Source: Flavobacteriales bacterium
Lineage (GTDB): Bacteria > Bacteroidota > Bacteroidia > Flavobacteriales_F > PHOS-HE28
Length of the DNA: 64,000 bases
Reading direction: 5' to 3'
Assembly: GCA_016710685.1 (NCBI GenBank)
Contig: JADJVC010000001.1
Coordinates: 365,336 to 429,335, forward strand
Below the pieces are notes generated by a model. That model searched no databases and was not told where the DNA came from. It was given only the letters and a program-made list of their open reading frames with translations. The position numbers and the translations under genes are program-made. Position 1 is the stretch's first letter. Each line of letters opens with the position of its first letter. Shown here piece by piece: positions 16,270-25,418 of this stretch.

Positions 16270-17396
16270 GCGCTGGCCGCCCAGCTTTGCTTGCGATCTG
16301 TGCGTTAGGGTTTTTCTGTGTGGGCTGCAATAGCTCCGTTGAGCGCGAGGGCACTGGCAAGTTGATCGGCTGGTCCCGGATGCCGTTGGAGCACGCACGC
16401 TTTTTCCAACTTTGGGAAAAAGGTACCGATCGTGCATTGGTCACCTTCGGTCCGGGAGGTGAAAGGGACACCACCGGGATGCACTTCATCGTCAACATCC
16501 AACAGCCCGATCATCCGGCAGGCTCAACGTTGTTGGGCGCCGAAGTTTCGCGTATCGCGCTTTCAAGTACCACGCTTGCCCCGTTCGTTTTGTTGCTTGG
16601 CCAAGAAGAAGCTATTGCAGGCTGTGCACACGCTGATATGTTAAAAGCACCTGCTTTGACCGCACGCGCGAAAGCAGGAACGTTGCAGGAGCTGGCCCGT
16701 GGCGATGGGCTGGACCGTGAACGATTGGCATTGCTGAACGCGCAAGTGCTGTTCACGGACCCGTTCAGCGCCAATGCTACAAAAGGCATGGCTTCCATGC
16801 CTCCCCAGTGCGTAGTGGCGGAGTACTTGGAACAGGATCCATTGGGCCGGGCGGAGTGGATCAAGGCATTCGGTGCCGTTTTGGGCAAAAGTGCCTGTGC
16901 GGACAGCGTTTATGCGGCTATTTCAATGCGCTACCATCAAGCAGCAGCGCTTGTTCCAGAAAATACGAAACGTCCGGCAGTGTTCTTCGGGAGCGCTTGG
17001 CGGGGTGTATGGTCCGTGCCTTCGGGGAACAGCTACATGGCCAAGTTGATCCAGGATGCTGGCGGGCGCTATCTCTTTGCCGATAAGCTGGCGCAAGGAA
17101 ATTCGGACCTCGACATGGAGACCGTGATGCTGCGCGGACAGGAGGCGGAATGGTGGGGCAGGGTGCTTGATCAGCAGCGGCCTGTCGATATGCAGGACGT
17201 GGCAGGCGGAGAAAGCAGGATTGCCGATCTGCCTGCATTGGTGGGTCGGCGCGGGTTCTATGCCAACAGCGCGGAAAGCGACATCTTCGGACAGGCCGTA
17301 CTGGAACCCGATGTGCAACTCCGGGACCTGATTGACATTTTTCATCCCGAATTGAACACGGGACGAAAACCGGTGTATTTCCGACGTGTTCAGTAG
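16266..17396 (+). CDS. ABC-type metal-chelate substrate-binding lipoprotein
   Basis: A 376-residue lipoprotein (lipobox FFCVGC near 16-21) with the bilobal helical-backbone fold of iron-siderophore/cobalamin binding proteins. Indicators are the early SRIALSSTTLAPFVLLLG strand-helix, the LLNAQVLFTDPF segment, the long linking helix and the late PSGNSYMAKLIQDAGGRYL motif typical of class III binding proteins. It is translationally coupled to the S41-like protein before it. No permease or ATPase gene is nearby, so the ligand is unknown. Confidence 0.8.
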   Translation: MSAGRPALLAICALGFFCVGCNSSVEREGTGKLIGWSRMPLEHARFFQLWEKGTDRALVTFGPGGERDTTGMHFIVNIQQPDHPAGSTLLGAEVSRIALSSTTLAPFVLLLGQEEAIAGCAHADMLKAPALTARAKAGTLQELARGDGLDRERLALLNAQVLFTDPFSANATKGMASMPPQCVVAEYLEQDPLGRAEWIKAFGAVLGKSACADSVYAAISMRYHQAAALVPENTKRPAVFFGSAWRGVWSVPSGNSYMAKLIQDAGGRYLFADKLAQGNSDLDMETVMLRGQEAEWWGRVLDQQRPVDMQDVAGGESRIADLPALVGRRGFYANSAESDIFGQAVLEPDVQLRDLIDIFHPELNTGRKPVYFRRVQ

Positions 17397-17860
17397 GTGA
17401 CCCCGAGCTTGCGGTAGAGTTTGGCCAACAGCCAAGCAGGCCCCACCAACAGGAATAACAGGTCCCGCAGGAAGCTGGGCTTTTTGCCTTCCACGCCGTG
17501 GCCGATGAATTGCGCGATCCAAGCCACCACGAACACGGCGAGACAGATGGCCCAAAGCGGCCAAGGGGCGTGCCCTTCGAGCCAGCGCGCGCCGCCTAAG
17601 CAAAGCGATGCGAAGACCAGCATCCCGATGGCAAGAACGAGTGAATGGCGCATGTAAAAGATGAAAATCCCAGCTAAAGCCAAAACGACTACTGCGAGCC
17701 GCCCCAAGTAAGGGACCTGGATCGCGGGAATACTGGCCAACAGGCCCACCACGGAAAAGAAGATCAACGGTACGGCGATCCAATGCACGGTCACGTTTAC
17801 CGGATTGCGATGGCTTTCGCCGTATTCATCGAACAAGGCTTCGATCGGGCGTGGGGTCAT
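17390..17860 (-). CDS. DUF962/YGL010w-like membrane protein
   Basis: A 156-residue protein with four hydrophobic helices. It begins with the family motif FDEYGESHRNPVNVTVHWI, which fits DUF962 (related to yeast Mpo1, a dioxygenase acting on 2-hydroxy fatty acids) and has a second conserved histidine motif, FIGHGVEG. Those histidines would be the metal ligands by analogy. The start at 17860 lies inside the dinB-like gene (35-base overlap), suggesting coupling. Confidence 0.85.
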   Translation of the reverse strand: MTPRPIEALFDEYGESHRNPVNVTVHWIAVPLIFFSVVGLLASIPAIQVPYLGRLAVVVLALAGIFIFYMRHSLVLAIGMLVFASLCLGGARWLEGHAPWPLWAICLAVFVVAWIAQFIGHGVEGKKPSFLRDLLFLLVGPAWLLAKLYRKLGVTY

Positions 17861-18395
17861 TCGTACTGTCCTTTGTTGCAAGATAGCGCTCTCGGATAAT
17901 GCGGAGGTGGTGCATCGTATGCCCGGCAATGATCCAGCCCAGCGCTGGTACGGTGATGTGTTTTCCATTGGCGGTGCCGCTACGTGCGAGCGCCTCGTCA
18001 TCAAAACTCTCGAAAAGCTCCACCGTTGCGAACCGCACCGCCTCCAGTTCACGCATGATGGCCGGGATGCTGCGGCGTCCGGCGCGCGATTCGGCTTGGT
18101 ACGCATCCTCGTCCATGCCCGGCAGATCGGCGCGTTCATTGCGTGCAATGCACAGTGCCCGGTATGCGAACACGCGTTCAGTGTCGATGATGTGCTGAAG
18201 GACTTCCTTGGTGGTCCATTTACCCGGAGCATAACTGTATTCCCAGCGGTCGTCGGGCACTAATCCATGTGTTCTCCATTCTTCCTCGGAAGCATTGCGC
18301 AAGGCAGCGGAGAGGTTATCTCCTTTTGCGGCCAAGAGGTAAGCTTCATGATACGCAGGAAAATCACCGGCTTTGGGTCGTTCAATGTTTTTCAT
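17826..18395 (-). CDS. DinB-family four-helix protein
   Basis: A 189-residue member of the DinB/YfiT superfamily of metal-binding four-helix bundles. Candidate metal ligands are the His in EVLQHIIDTERVF and the His pair in GHTMHHLRII. Family roles include thiol-dependent transferases (for example with bacillithiol) and stress proteins; no substrate is implied here, although a bacillithiol gene (bshC) lies in this window. ATG at 18395 chosen since TACCTTCA, a -7-like box, lies just upstream. Confidence 0.85.
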   Translation of the reverse strand: MKNIERPKAGDFPAYHEAYLLAAKGDNLSAALRNASEEEWRTHGLVPDDRWEYSYAPGKWTTKEVLQHIIDTERVFAYRALCIARNERADLPGMDEDAYQAESRAGRRSIPAIMRELEAVRFATVELFESFDDEALARSGTANGKHITVPALGWIIAGHTMHHLRIIRERYLATKDSTNDPTPDRSLVR

Positions 18396-18472
18396 GATAG
18401 TGTGAAGGTATGGACGGACATGCCCTGGAAAAAGCACAGTCGTCATTTGCTCATCGCACACGGCGATCCCTA

Positions 18473-19408
18473 TCAACGCGTGGCTTCAACGGCCTGCGCT
18501 TCAGGGGCGCCCAGCACCTCCTTCAGCAGCGTATACCATCCACGCCAGCTCGTCCACCAGTTGGCGCGGGTGCAAAACGGGTCGTGTAATGCGATCACGC
18601 CCACGTCGATGTCGGGACCGCACGCGGTCTGGAACAAGGCGCGCGAACGCCGGGCATGCACGCCCACGGTGGCCACATCGCACGCGGTGATCCCTTCAGC
18701 ATGGGCCTGTAAAGAGAAAGCATGGGCATTGGCCCAACTGCGGCTGGGCGGATCGCCGAATGCGGGCACCGCGGTAATGCGGTCCGCTGGTACACCGAAG
18801 CCGATCAGATCGGCCCGCGCGGAATGTGCGTAGGTTGGTCTTCCGGGTCCGATGGTGCTGTCCGGTCGGATCATCTCCGATGCACGTTGAAGCAAGTGGG
18901 CATTTTTACCATTCACGTCCAACATGCGGATGAAGATCTCCGGAGTGCCCGGTTCCATGGGGATGTCCCAAGCCTCTATGCGGAGTTGCTCCACGTTGCG
19001 GCCCGCATCACAGCTAAACACCCGCGGTTGTGCCCCCACGACCTGGTCCAATAGCGTATCGTTGCCCGTGATCAAATAGAAACCCGCGCCCGTGGTGCCG
19101 CTCACGTCCACAATGATCCGGCCGGGTTGCGGATCATGCAGTGTCACCAAGACGGCTTCGCGTGGTTCGAGGTAATAGCTGAAAGCCCGTACGGTGCCCG
19201 TGGTATAAACTTTTGTGTATCCACTGTCCAGGGCGAGTTGCGCGGCCTGCTGTAAAGCACCGGGGTCCATCCAACCTTCCACCACCAATGTTTTCCCGCC
19301 ACTTGTTTCGGTGATGGCCAAAAACGGGAACGCTAAATACAGCACAGCGCTGACCACCACCAACGGGCCGGCGAGCAACCACCAGAATGCAGGCCGCTTC
19401 CGGCTCAT
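18473..19408 (-). CDS. YdcF/SanA-like protein with inserted beta domain
   Basis: The 311-residue product has an N-terminal membrane anchor (about 9-28) and a DUF218 (ElyC/SanA/YdcF) fold: start LVVEGWMDPGALQQA, later EMIRPDSTIGPGRPTYAHSA, then DVATVGVHARRSR and LFQTACG. Between about residues 75 and 170 lies a beta-rich insertion (IIVDVSGTTGAGFYLITG to IRMLDVNGKNAHLL) that resembles a calcium-dependent carbohydrate-binding module. YdcF-type proteins are linked to envelope polysaccharide metabolism, so a glycan-binding insert makes sense. It overlaps the TPR gene upstream by 4 bases. Confidence 0.75.
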   Translation of the reverse strand: MSRKRPAFWWLLAGPLVVVSAVLYLAFPFLAITETSGGKTLVVEGWMDPGALQQAAQLALDSGYTKVYTTGTVRAFSYYLEPREAVLVTLHDPQPGRIIVDVSGTTGAGFYLITGNDTLLDQVVGAQPRVFSCDAGRNVEQLRIEAWDIPMEPGTPEIFIRMLDVNGKNAHLLQRASEMIRPDSTIGPGRPTYAHSARADLIGFGVPADRITAVPAFGDPPSRSWANAHAFSLQAHAEGITACDVATVGVHARRSRALFQTACGPDIDVGVIALHDPFCTRANWWTSWRGWYTLLKEVLGAPEAQAVEATR

Positions 19409-19734
19409 TCGTCCTCTTCCCCGGTTAGGCCAGCAGCCAACGCCAGCAGTTCAGAACGGGCTTTGCGGTCGCCTGTCACAAGGCATTTAAGCGCACCCGC
19501 CCGGCAAGCGTCCACGGCATCGGAGGTGCGGCCCAGATCGGCGAGCACCAGAGCCAATTGATAGTAGCACGCGATGTAGGCAGGGTCTTCAAGCAACAAG
19601 GCCTCCAGATCGGTGGCGGCTTCTTCCATGTCGCCCACACGTTTGTGCTCCAGCGCGACGGCATAGCGCAGGAATTTGTCCCCTGGCTCTTCTTCGAGCA
19701 TGGAGCGCAATTGGGCGAGGCGGTCGTTGGCCAT
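19405..19734 (-). CDS. Small TPR-repeat protein
   Basis: A 109-residue soluble protein with two to three tetratricopeptide-like repeats (KFLRYAVALEHKRVGDMEEA; YIACYYQLALVLADLGRTSD), so a protein-protein interaction adaptor. ATG at 19734 follows directly with MANDRLAQL; a longer frame to 19845 is less likely. Coupled to the YdcF-like gene by a 4-base overlap. Confidence 0.82.
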   Translation of the reverse strand: MANDRLAQLRSMLEEEPGDKFLRYAVALEHKRVGDMEEAATDLEALLLEDPAYIACYYQLALVLADLGRTSDAVDACRAGALKCLVTGDRKARSELLALAAGLTGEEDE

Positions 19735-19880
19735 GGCGCGTAACGGCTCGGGGACAATTGGTGCCTTTGCCTGGAATTTGCGCAAACCTACAATGGGAGC
19801 GCTCCGCATTGGGGCCAACATTTCCGAACAAATCAGGTGAAACACCGTAGAATTTGGGTCTTATCGCCTAGGAACCACGC

Positions 19881-20891
19881 ATGAAGCAGAAAATACACCC
19901 ATTTACCACCGTTGGAGCGTTGCTCTGTGCGTTCGGGCTGGTCGCTGCATTCACCTGGCCAGTAGCTGCGCCCATATTGGTCGCTTTGGCCTACGGCCTT
20001 GCCTTGCTTGAGTTTATCAAGTACACATCCCGCTTCCAGTTCGGAATGCTGTTAGTGAGCGGCACTGTGCTGGGCCTGCTGTTGGATCAAACGCATTCCA
20101 CCTTGCCGGTAATGACCATGGTTATGGTGCTTACCGCATTGGCCACCATTTTGCGACAGGCTAAGATGCAGGTCTTCACCTATGTCAAATACACATGGGT
20201 CGAACCGGTCCTGATCATGCTCGCCCTGTCACTTTATCTCTTCCAGGTCCTTCAACCCGGCGCAACTTGGCAAAGCATAGCGCTACCGATCGTTCCGCTG
20301 ATGTATGCCGGAATGCTTGTCGTGCTCTATGTGCAAGACGGTGTGCTCCTGAAACGAAAGGCCAGCGGCGGTTATCGGGTCCAATTGGGCCAGAAAGCCC
20401 CTGATTTCGAGCTGCCGAACCAATCCGGGAATTCAGTGCGGTTGTCCGACTACATCGGTAATCACCCGGTGCTGCTCGTTTTCGTTCGAGGCGATTGGTG
20501 TCCCGGTTGCCACATCATGTTGCGGACGTATGAGCGAAACCGGGAACACTTTCTTGAAAAAGGCATCCATGTGCTCGGCATTGGCCCGGACAGCGTTGAT
20601 GTGAACAAGGACATGGTGGAGCGCATTGGCGTGGGCTATGAACTACTCTCTGATTCGGGCCAACGGACTTCGCAACAGTACGGTGTGGTCTACGACAATC
20701 CCATGCTCGAAGTGGGCGTGGATTATACTGAAGGCATTCCGCTGCCGGCCTCTTTTCTCGTGGACATTGAAGGCACAATACGTTACGTCTCACGCCCGGA
20801 CCGGGTAGGTGAATTCCTCGACCCTGCGCTGATCTTCGGCGTTTTGGATGCCCTGCCAACGGTGGAGAACCAATTATGGAAAGCGGCCTGA
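19881..20891 (+). CDS. Membrane-anchored thioredoxin-fold redoxin
   Basis: A 336-residue fusion of four or five N-terminal membrane helices (residues about 10-150) and a cytoplasm- or periplasm-facing AhpC/TSA domain (from about 165: QKAPDFELPNQSGNSVRL). The active site is GDWCPGCH, a CxxC pair at C207 and C210, closer to a thiol-disulfide redoxin than to a one-Cys peroxiredoxin. The last 16 bases overlap the PAS-phosphatase gene, so the two proteins are probably made together and may share a redox-sensing role. Confidence 0.85.
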   Translation: MKQKIHPFTTVGALLCAFGLVAAFTWPVAAPILVALAYGLALLEFIKYTSRFQFGMLLVSGTVLGLLLDQTHSTLPVMTMVMVLTALATILRQAKMQVFTYVKYTWVEPVLIMLALSLYLFQVLQPGATWQSIALPIVPLMYAGMLVVLYVQDGVLLKRKASGGYRVQLGQKAPDFELPNQSGNSVRLSDYIGNHPVLLVFVRGDWCPGCHIMLRTYERNREHFLEKGIHVLGIGPDSVDVNKDMVERIGVGYELLSDSGQRTSQQYGVVYDNPMLEVGVDYTEGIPLPASFLVDIEGTIRYVSRPDRVGEFLDPALIFGVLDALPTVENQLWKAA

Positions 20892-22153
20892 TCGCCTTGG
20901 CTTGGCCTGCGGCAGCCCTTCTTTTGGTCGTGGTTGCCGGACTGGCTTTCGCGTTTTTCCGCTTGCGCACCAGATTGGCCCAAATGGCGTTGGGTCACGC
21001 CGGAATTGAACGCATAATTGAACAGGCCAACGACGGTATCCTTGTGCTCGATTTCGTAAGCGGAAAACTTCATCACGCCAATCCACGCATCGCACGGATG
21101 CTGGGCTATTCGTTGGAGGAGATACGCGATCGCACCGTTTTCGACCTTCATTTTCCGGAGGACCTGCACCGGAGCGCCGAGCGGATCGCGGATGTTTGGG
21201 CCGGAGGTGGACTTGTTTACGACGACCTCCCTTTCCGGACGATAAAAGGTGAACGCTTGCCGGTGGAATGCAGTGGCAAGGTCACCGAGTACCAAGGCAA
21301 GCCCGCGGTGGTGATCTATGCCCGCGACATATCGGAGCGGCTGCGGCTTGAGGGGGAGGTGAAGGAAAAGAACCGTTTGGTGGAACAGCAGAACAAGGAC
21401 ATGCTGAGCGGCCTGCGTTACGCACAAGGCATCCAAATGGGCATGTTGCCGTCGTTAGGCGAATTGAGGGCATCCTTCGCAGATGCGTTCGTGATCAACA
21501 GGCCGCGCGACGTTGTTAGCGGGGATTTCTACTGGAGCACGCGCGTCGGTGATCAGGTAGTAGTGGCCGTGGCCGATTGCACGGGACATGGAGTGCCGGG
21601 CGCCTTGTTGAGCATGACGGGGATCGCTTTGCTACAACAGGTGGTGGGCAGTGGAGCGAAATCCCCGGAACGGATCCTCTTTGAAATGCGCGCTGAACTC
21701 TTGCGCACACTCGCGCATCAAGAGGGTGAAGGACAGGTCCGCGACGGCATGACCCTTGGCTTATTGGTGTTCGATCCCCGCACGGGAATTGGGGAGTTCG
21801 CTGGCGCGCTATGTCCATTGCACATACTCCGGAAAGGCGCGGACCGGTTGGAGCTGGTGAAGGGTGACAGGATCCCCGTGGGCTATCACGACGGCCTTGC
21901 GCAGCCCTTTGAAAAGTTTAGTCTGCAACTTCAGCCCGGTGACAGGCTCTACATGGCCAGTGATGGTTTCGCCGATCAATTCGGGGGACCGGAAGGCAAG
22001 AAGTTCAAAAGCTCCAAGTTGCGCGAAGTATTGGAAAGCACTGGGGACATGCCGATCGGGAAGCAATGTGAAGCCCTGAATACCGAATTCACGGCATGGC
22101 GCGGCGAACTGGAGCAGGTGGACGATGTACTGTTGCTTGGGCTTCAGATCTGA
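20876..22153 (+). CDS. PAS-domain SpoIIE-type serine phosphatase
   Basis: A 425-residue signalling protein: membrane helix (about 5-27), PAS domain (about 40-155, EQANDGILVLDFVSGKLHH and the ARDISERLRLE exit), a coiled-coil linker, then a PP2C/SpoIIE phosphatase (about 200-425). Metal-binding motifs visible are VVSGDFYW, VADCTGHGVPGALL and ASDGFADQFGG. Such enzymes usually dephosphorylate anti-anti-sigma factors or similar partners; no partner is encoded beside it. Overlaps the redoxin gene and ends 10 bases into the convergent miaA. Confidence 0.9.
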   Translation: MESGLIALAWPAAALLLVVVAGLAFAFFRLRTRLAQMALGHAGIERIIEQANDGILVLDFVSGKLHHANPRIARMLGYSLEEIRDRTVFDLHFPEDLHRSAERIADVWAGGGLVYDDLPFRTIKGERLPVECSGKVTEYQGKPAVVIYARDISERLRLEGEVKEKNRLVEQQNKDMLSGLRYAQGIQMGMLPSLGELRASFADAFVINRPRDVVSGDFYWSTRVGDQVVVAVADCTGHGVPGALLSMTGIALLQQVVGSGAKSPERILFEMRAELLRTLAHQEGEGQVRDGMTLGLLVFDPRTGIGEFAGALCPLHILRKGADRLELVKGDRIPVGYHDGLAQPFEKFSLQLQPGDRLYMASDGFADQFGGPEGKKFKSSKLREVLESTGDMPIGKQCEALNTEFTAWRGELEQVDDVLLLGLQI

Positions 22154-23058
22154 TCGCGGCGGAATGCATCGATCGTTTCGATGATCTGACGGGAATCCGC
22201 TGGCTGCATCCACTTCCAAGCTTTTTCCCGCCGCAGCCACGTGATCTGTCGCTTCGCATAGTTGCGTGTGTGCTGCTTGATCAAATCAATAGCCTCCTTG
22301 CGAGAAAATTGGCCGTCGAAATGCTCGAAGAACTCGCGATAGCCCACGGTGCGCAAGGCATTCAGCGCGCGGTGGGGCAGGAGGGAGCGGGCTTCTTCTT
22401 CCAACCCGTCAGCGATCATGCGGTCCACACGGGTGTCGATGTTCGCATAAAGTTCCACACGCGGCACGTCCATCGCGATGCGCAGAACCCGGATGTCAGT
22501 GCGTTGCCGATGGCCAGTATGCTGGGCACTGAAGGGTTTCCCGCTCACTAGACAAACTTCCAAAGCACGGATAACCCGCTGCGGATTGTTCCGGTCGATC
22601 ACCGTGGAAATAGCAGGATCCAAGCGGTCCAGCTCGGTAAGTAGATCGTTCAATCCGTGTTGTTGGAAGCGGTGCTGCAATTTCTCGCGGACGGCGTGGT
22701 CCACCATCGGCATGGGGTCCAAGCCGTTGCACAGGGCATCGAGATAAAGTCCACTTCCACCCACGAGTACCGCGATGCCATGTTTTTCGAGCAGCAGTTG
22801 AAGAACAGGTTCCGCCTGCCGCGCAAATTCGCCTGCGCTCCACGTTTCGCTCAATTCCAAATGGCCGAGAAAGTGGTGCTTCACGCCCAGCAGCTCTTCT
22901 TCCGTTGGCCGCGCCGTGCCAATGCGCATGGTCTTATAGAACTGCCGAGAATCGCCGCTGATCACCTCGGTGCCGAGGTGCTCGGCCACGTTTGCCGCAA
23001 CCTTGGTCTTACCGCTCGCCGTGGGACCGCCGATCACTACCAGCAGGCCTTTTCCCAT
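22144..23058 (-). CDS. miaA: tRNA dimethylallyltransferase
   Basis: MiaA transfers a dimethylallyl group to A37 of tRNAs reading UNN codons. The 304 residues contain the P-loop GGPTASGKT, the SGDSRQFYKTMRIGTA motif (diphosphate and tRNA binding), LVGGSGLYLDALCNGL and the late TVGYREFFEHFDG and RNYAKRQITWLRRE motifs. Length and order are typical. Its ATG overlaps the stop of the upstream gene by one base (TAATG). Confidence 0.97.
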   Translation of the reverse strand: MGKGLLVVIGGPTASGKTKVAANVAEHLGTEVISGDSRQFYKTMRIGTARPTEEELLGVKHHFLGHLELSETWSAGEFARQAEPVLQLLLEKHGIAVLVGGSGLYLDALCNGLDPMPMVDHAVREKLQHRFQQHGLNDLLTELDRLDPAISTVIDRNNPQRVIRALEVCLVSGKPFSAQHTGHRQRTDIRVLRIAMDVPRVELYANIDTRVDRMIADGLEEEARSLLPHRALNALRTVGYREFFEHFDGQFSRKEAIDLIKQHTRNYAKRQITWLRREKAWKWMQPADSRQIIETIDAFRRDQI

Positions 23059-23609
23059 TAGATGTATTCCTCGCCAAGGTCGTCCACGCTGCCGCCGTAC
23101 ATGTCGTCCTCATCATCGCCCTCATCCTCGGAATAATGGTCGTGGTCCTCGGGCTCTGATTCAACAAACGGGTCTTCGTCAAGCAGGTCTTTGCGTGAGT
23201 TTTGGTCCGGGGCCTTGCCAACGCTCATGGAAACGCGTGGATAAGTGAGCGCGGGGTCGGGGTCGCCGGTAGCGATGCGCTCCACCAGGAACATCCACAT
23301 GTGCAGGAAATCGTAGGCGTAAACGAAGCGCTGGTCCGCATCGCGGATGTGGTCGCCCACCTCCACTTCGTGCATCATCAGTGGCATTTTCCCTTCCTCA
23401 GCAAAGCCCATGTCCGCCAGTGGGACCTCGGTGCCTTTGCTCCAATCAGCGTCGCTCACATAGAAGCATGCCATTTCATCGCCCGTAAAACCAAAAGCCT
23501 CCTTGATCGCTTGGTGAAACTCCAAAAACGTTTGGCCGGACCCGACCTCAATGTCGCGGAATGCCTCGCTTTCGTCGTCGATCAATACGCGGAACCGGTA
23601 GATGAGCAT
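23058..23609 (-). CDS. pRiA4b ORF-3-like protein
   Basis: A 183-residue acidic protein of the plasmid pRiA4b ORF-3 family: LIYRFRVLIDD at the start, LEFHQAIKEAFGF in the centre and the FYVSDADW and GDHIRDADQRFVYAYDFLHMW segments. The last 60 residues are very acidic (EPEDHDHYSEDEGDDEDD). The family is found on plasmids and chromosomes and has no assigned role. The start at 23609 is the only ATG consistent with the family N-terminus. Co-transcribed with miaA. Confidence 0.88.
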   Translation of the reverse strand: MLIYRFRVLIDDESEAFRDIEVGSGQTFLEFHQAIKEAFGFTGDEMACFYVSDADWSKGTEVPLADMGFAEEGKMPLMMHEVEVGDHIRDADQRFVYAYDFLHMWMFLVERIATGDPDPALTYPRVSMSVGKAPDQNSRKDLLDEDPFVESEPEDHDHYSEDEGDDEDDMYGGSVDDLGEEYI

Positions 23610-23693
23610 GGTATGCGGGAATGGAATTAGCGGCTGGTAGAGAACGCGAAAGTAACGGGAGTGTTCTCGACGGAGATCGGTGGCTGGTGATTT

Positions 23694-23804
23694 GTGACTG
23701 GACGTTCTCCGACGCGGACTCAAGACTCCCGACGCAAGACTAACCCGTTTACTCTGTGTCCTCCGTGGCTCTGTGGTGAACCTTTTCGACTCAAGACTCC
23801 CGAC
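23694..23804. repeat. Microrepeat spacer between cca and the pRiA4b-like gene
   Basis: Two vocabularies adjoin: GACTCAAGACTCCCGAC words (about 23715-23745 and again 23791-23830, the latter running into the last codons of cca) and a run of CTCTGTG-type units ending CTCTGTGGTGAACC (23751-23782). Both neighbours are minus-strand genes, so this run points away from any start codon. Confidence 0.7.
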
Positions 23805-25292
23805 TCAAGCCTCAAGACTCCCGACTCCCTTCGGCGGTACCTCCATCCCCTTTACAACTGTCAAGCCCAGCTTAACGCCCTCCTCCAGCATTATCGGCCA
23901 AGCGGAAGACTTGTCATTGTGCACCTTCCCGTCTAAAATAGCGTCTTTGATCACCGTCTTGATATCGCCGATCTTCTTGCAAGGCGTAATGTTGAACGCG
24001 CGAATGATGTCTTCGCCGGTGATCGGTGGCTGGAAGTTGCGGACGTGGTCTTTCTCTTCCACTTCCTTCATTTTCTGCAGCACCACTTCGTAGTTGGCCA
24101 AATAGCGCTTCTTCTTTGCCTCGTTCTTGCTGGTGATGTCGGCGCGGCAAAGGATCATCAACGCATCGATGTCGTCGCCCGCATCGAACAGCAGGCGGCG
24201 CACCGCGCTGTCCGACACGATGTCCTTGGTGAGCGCGATGGGGCGCAGGTGCAACAGCACGAGGTTCTTCACGAAGCGCATCTGCTCGTCAAGCGGCAGT
24301 TTGAGGCGGCGGAAGATGCCCGGCACCATGCGCGCGCCCCTGTCCTCATGCCCGTGGAAGGTCCAGCCGTGGCCGGGTTCGAAGCGTTTGGTTTTCGGCT
24401 TGGCGATGTCGTGCAGGATCGCTGCCCAACGGAGCCAGAGGTCGTCGCTGTTTTCGGCGACATTGTCCAGCACCTGAAGGGTGTGGTAGAAGTTGTCCTT
24501 GTGCCCAATGCCGTGCTTTTCCTCGGCACCTTGCAGCTCGATCATCTCCGGGAAGAAGCGCACCAGCAGCCCGCTGTTCAGCAGCAGCTTGAAACCGATG
24601 CTGGGCACCTTTGCAAGTATGATCTTGTTCAGCTCGGTATGGATCCGCTCCGCGCTGATGATGTCCAAGCGTTCCGCGTTGCGCTGGATGGCCTCGAAAG
24701 TGGGCGCATCAATGAAAAACCCGAGTTGCGTAGCGAAGCGGATGGCGCGCAGCATCCGTAGCGGGTCGTCGCTGAAGGTGATGTCCGGTGCCAACGGTGT
24801 GCGGATGATGCCGCGCTCAAGGTCGCGCACACCTTCGAATGGATCGATCAATTGGCCGCGGTCTCCGGCATTGAGCGAGATCGCCAGCGCATTGATGGTG
24901 AAGTCGCGCCGCTCCTGATCGTCCTGGATGCTGCCCGGTACCACTTCAGGCTTCCGGCTGTTGCGGCTGTAGCTCTCCTTGCGCGCGCCCACGAACTCCA
25001 CTTGGATGTCGCCGTACATGAACATCGCCGTCCCGAAATTCTTGAAGACATGCACGTGTCCCGCGCCCAGCTCCTTCGCGACCGCCTCGGCGTATGCGAT
25101 GCCGTCGCCTTCGGTCACAATGTCGATATCCTTGCACGGCCTTCCGAGCAGCAGGTCGCGCACGTAGCCCCCGATGGCGAATGCCTTCACACCCATGCGC
25201 GCGGCCACCCGTTCCGCAGCTTGGAACAGCGGCTGGTCCAGCACGCCGGCGAGGCGTTCCGGGTCAACGGTATGTTCGCGTTGTGTGGTCAC
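23805..25292 (-). CDS. cca: CCA tRNA nucleotidyltransferase with HD domain
   Basis: Adds or repairs the 3'-terminal CCA of tRNAs. The class II head is clear: FAIGGYVRDLLLGRPCKDID (GG..R.L plus DxD), then VEFVGARKES, a RRDFTINALAI motif and an RMLRAIRFA segment, followed by an HD phosphohydrolase domain (HTLQVLDN and LHDIAKPKTKR). About 495 residues from the GTG at 25292, which is the only start giving a sensible N-terminus; upstream sequence lies in the divergent spacer. The HD domain suggests 2',3'-cyclic phosphate repair activity, as in E. coli. Confidence 0.93.
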   Translation of the reverse strand: MTTQREHTVDPERLAGVLDQPLFQAAERVAARMGVKAFAIGGYVRDLLLGRPCKDIDIVTEGDGIAYAEAVAKELGAGHVHVFKNFGTAMFMYGDIQVEFVGARKESYSRNSRKPEVVPGSIQDDQERRDFTINALAISLNAGDRGQLIDPFEGVRDLERGIIRTPLAPDITFSDDPLRMLRAIRFATQLGFFIDAPTFEAIQRNAERLDIISAERIHTELNKIILAKVPSIGFKLLLNSGLLVRFFPEMIELQGAEEKHGIGHKDNFYHTLQVLDNVAENSDDLWLRWAAILHDIAKPKTKRFEPGHGWTFHGHEDRGARMVPGIFRRLKLPLDEQMRFVKNLVLLHLRPIALTKDIVSDSAVRRLLFDAGDDIDALMILCRADITSKNEAKKKRYLANYEVVLQKMKEVEEKDHVRNFQPPITGEDIIRAFNITPCKKIGDIKTVIKDAILDGKVHNDKSSAWPIMLEEGVKLGLTVVKGMEVPPKGVGSLEA

Positions 25293-25418
25293 GTTGAAAA
25301 GGTGTTCCGGTGAACGGCCCACACCTGCGGCGGGCGGGCGCGAAAATAGGGCTGATGAAGTAGTTAAAAGCCGGTACACTTGCACTGCGCAAGCATCTGC
25401 TAAGCTTTCGACCAGAAG

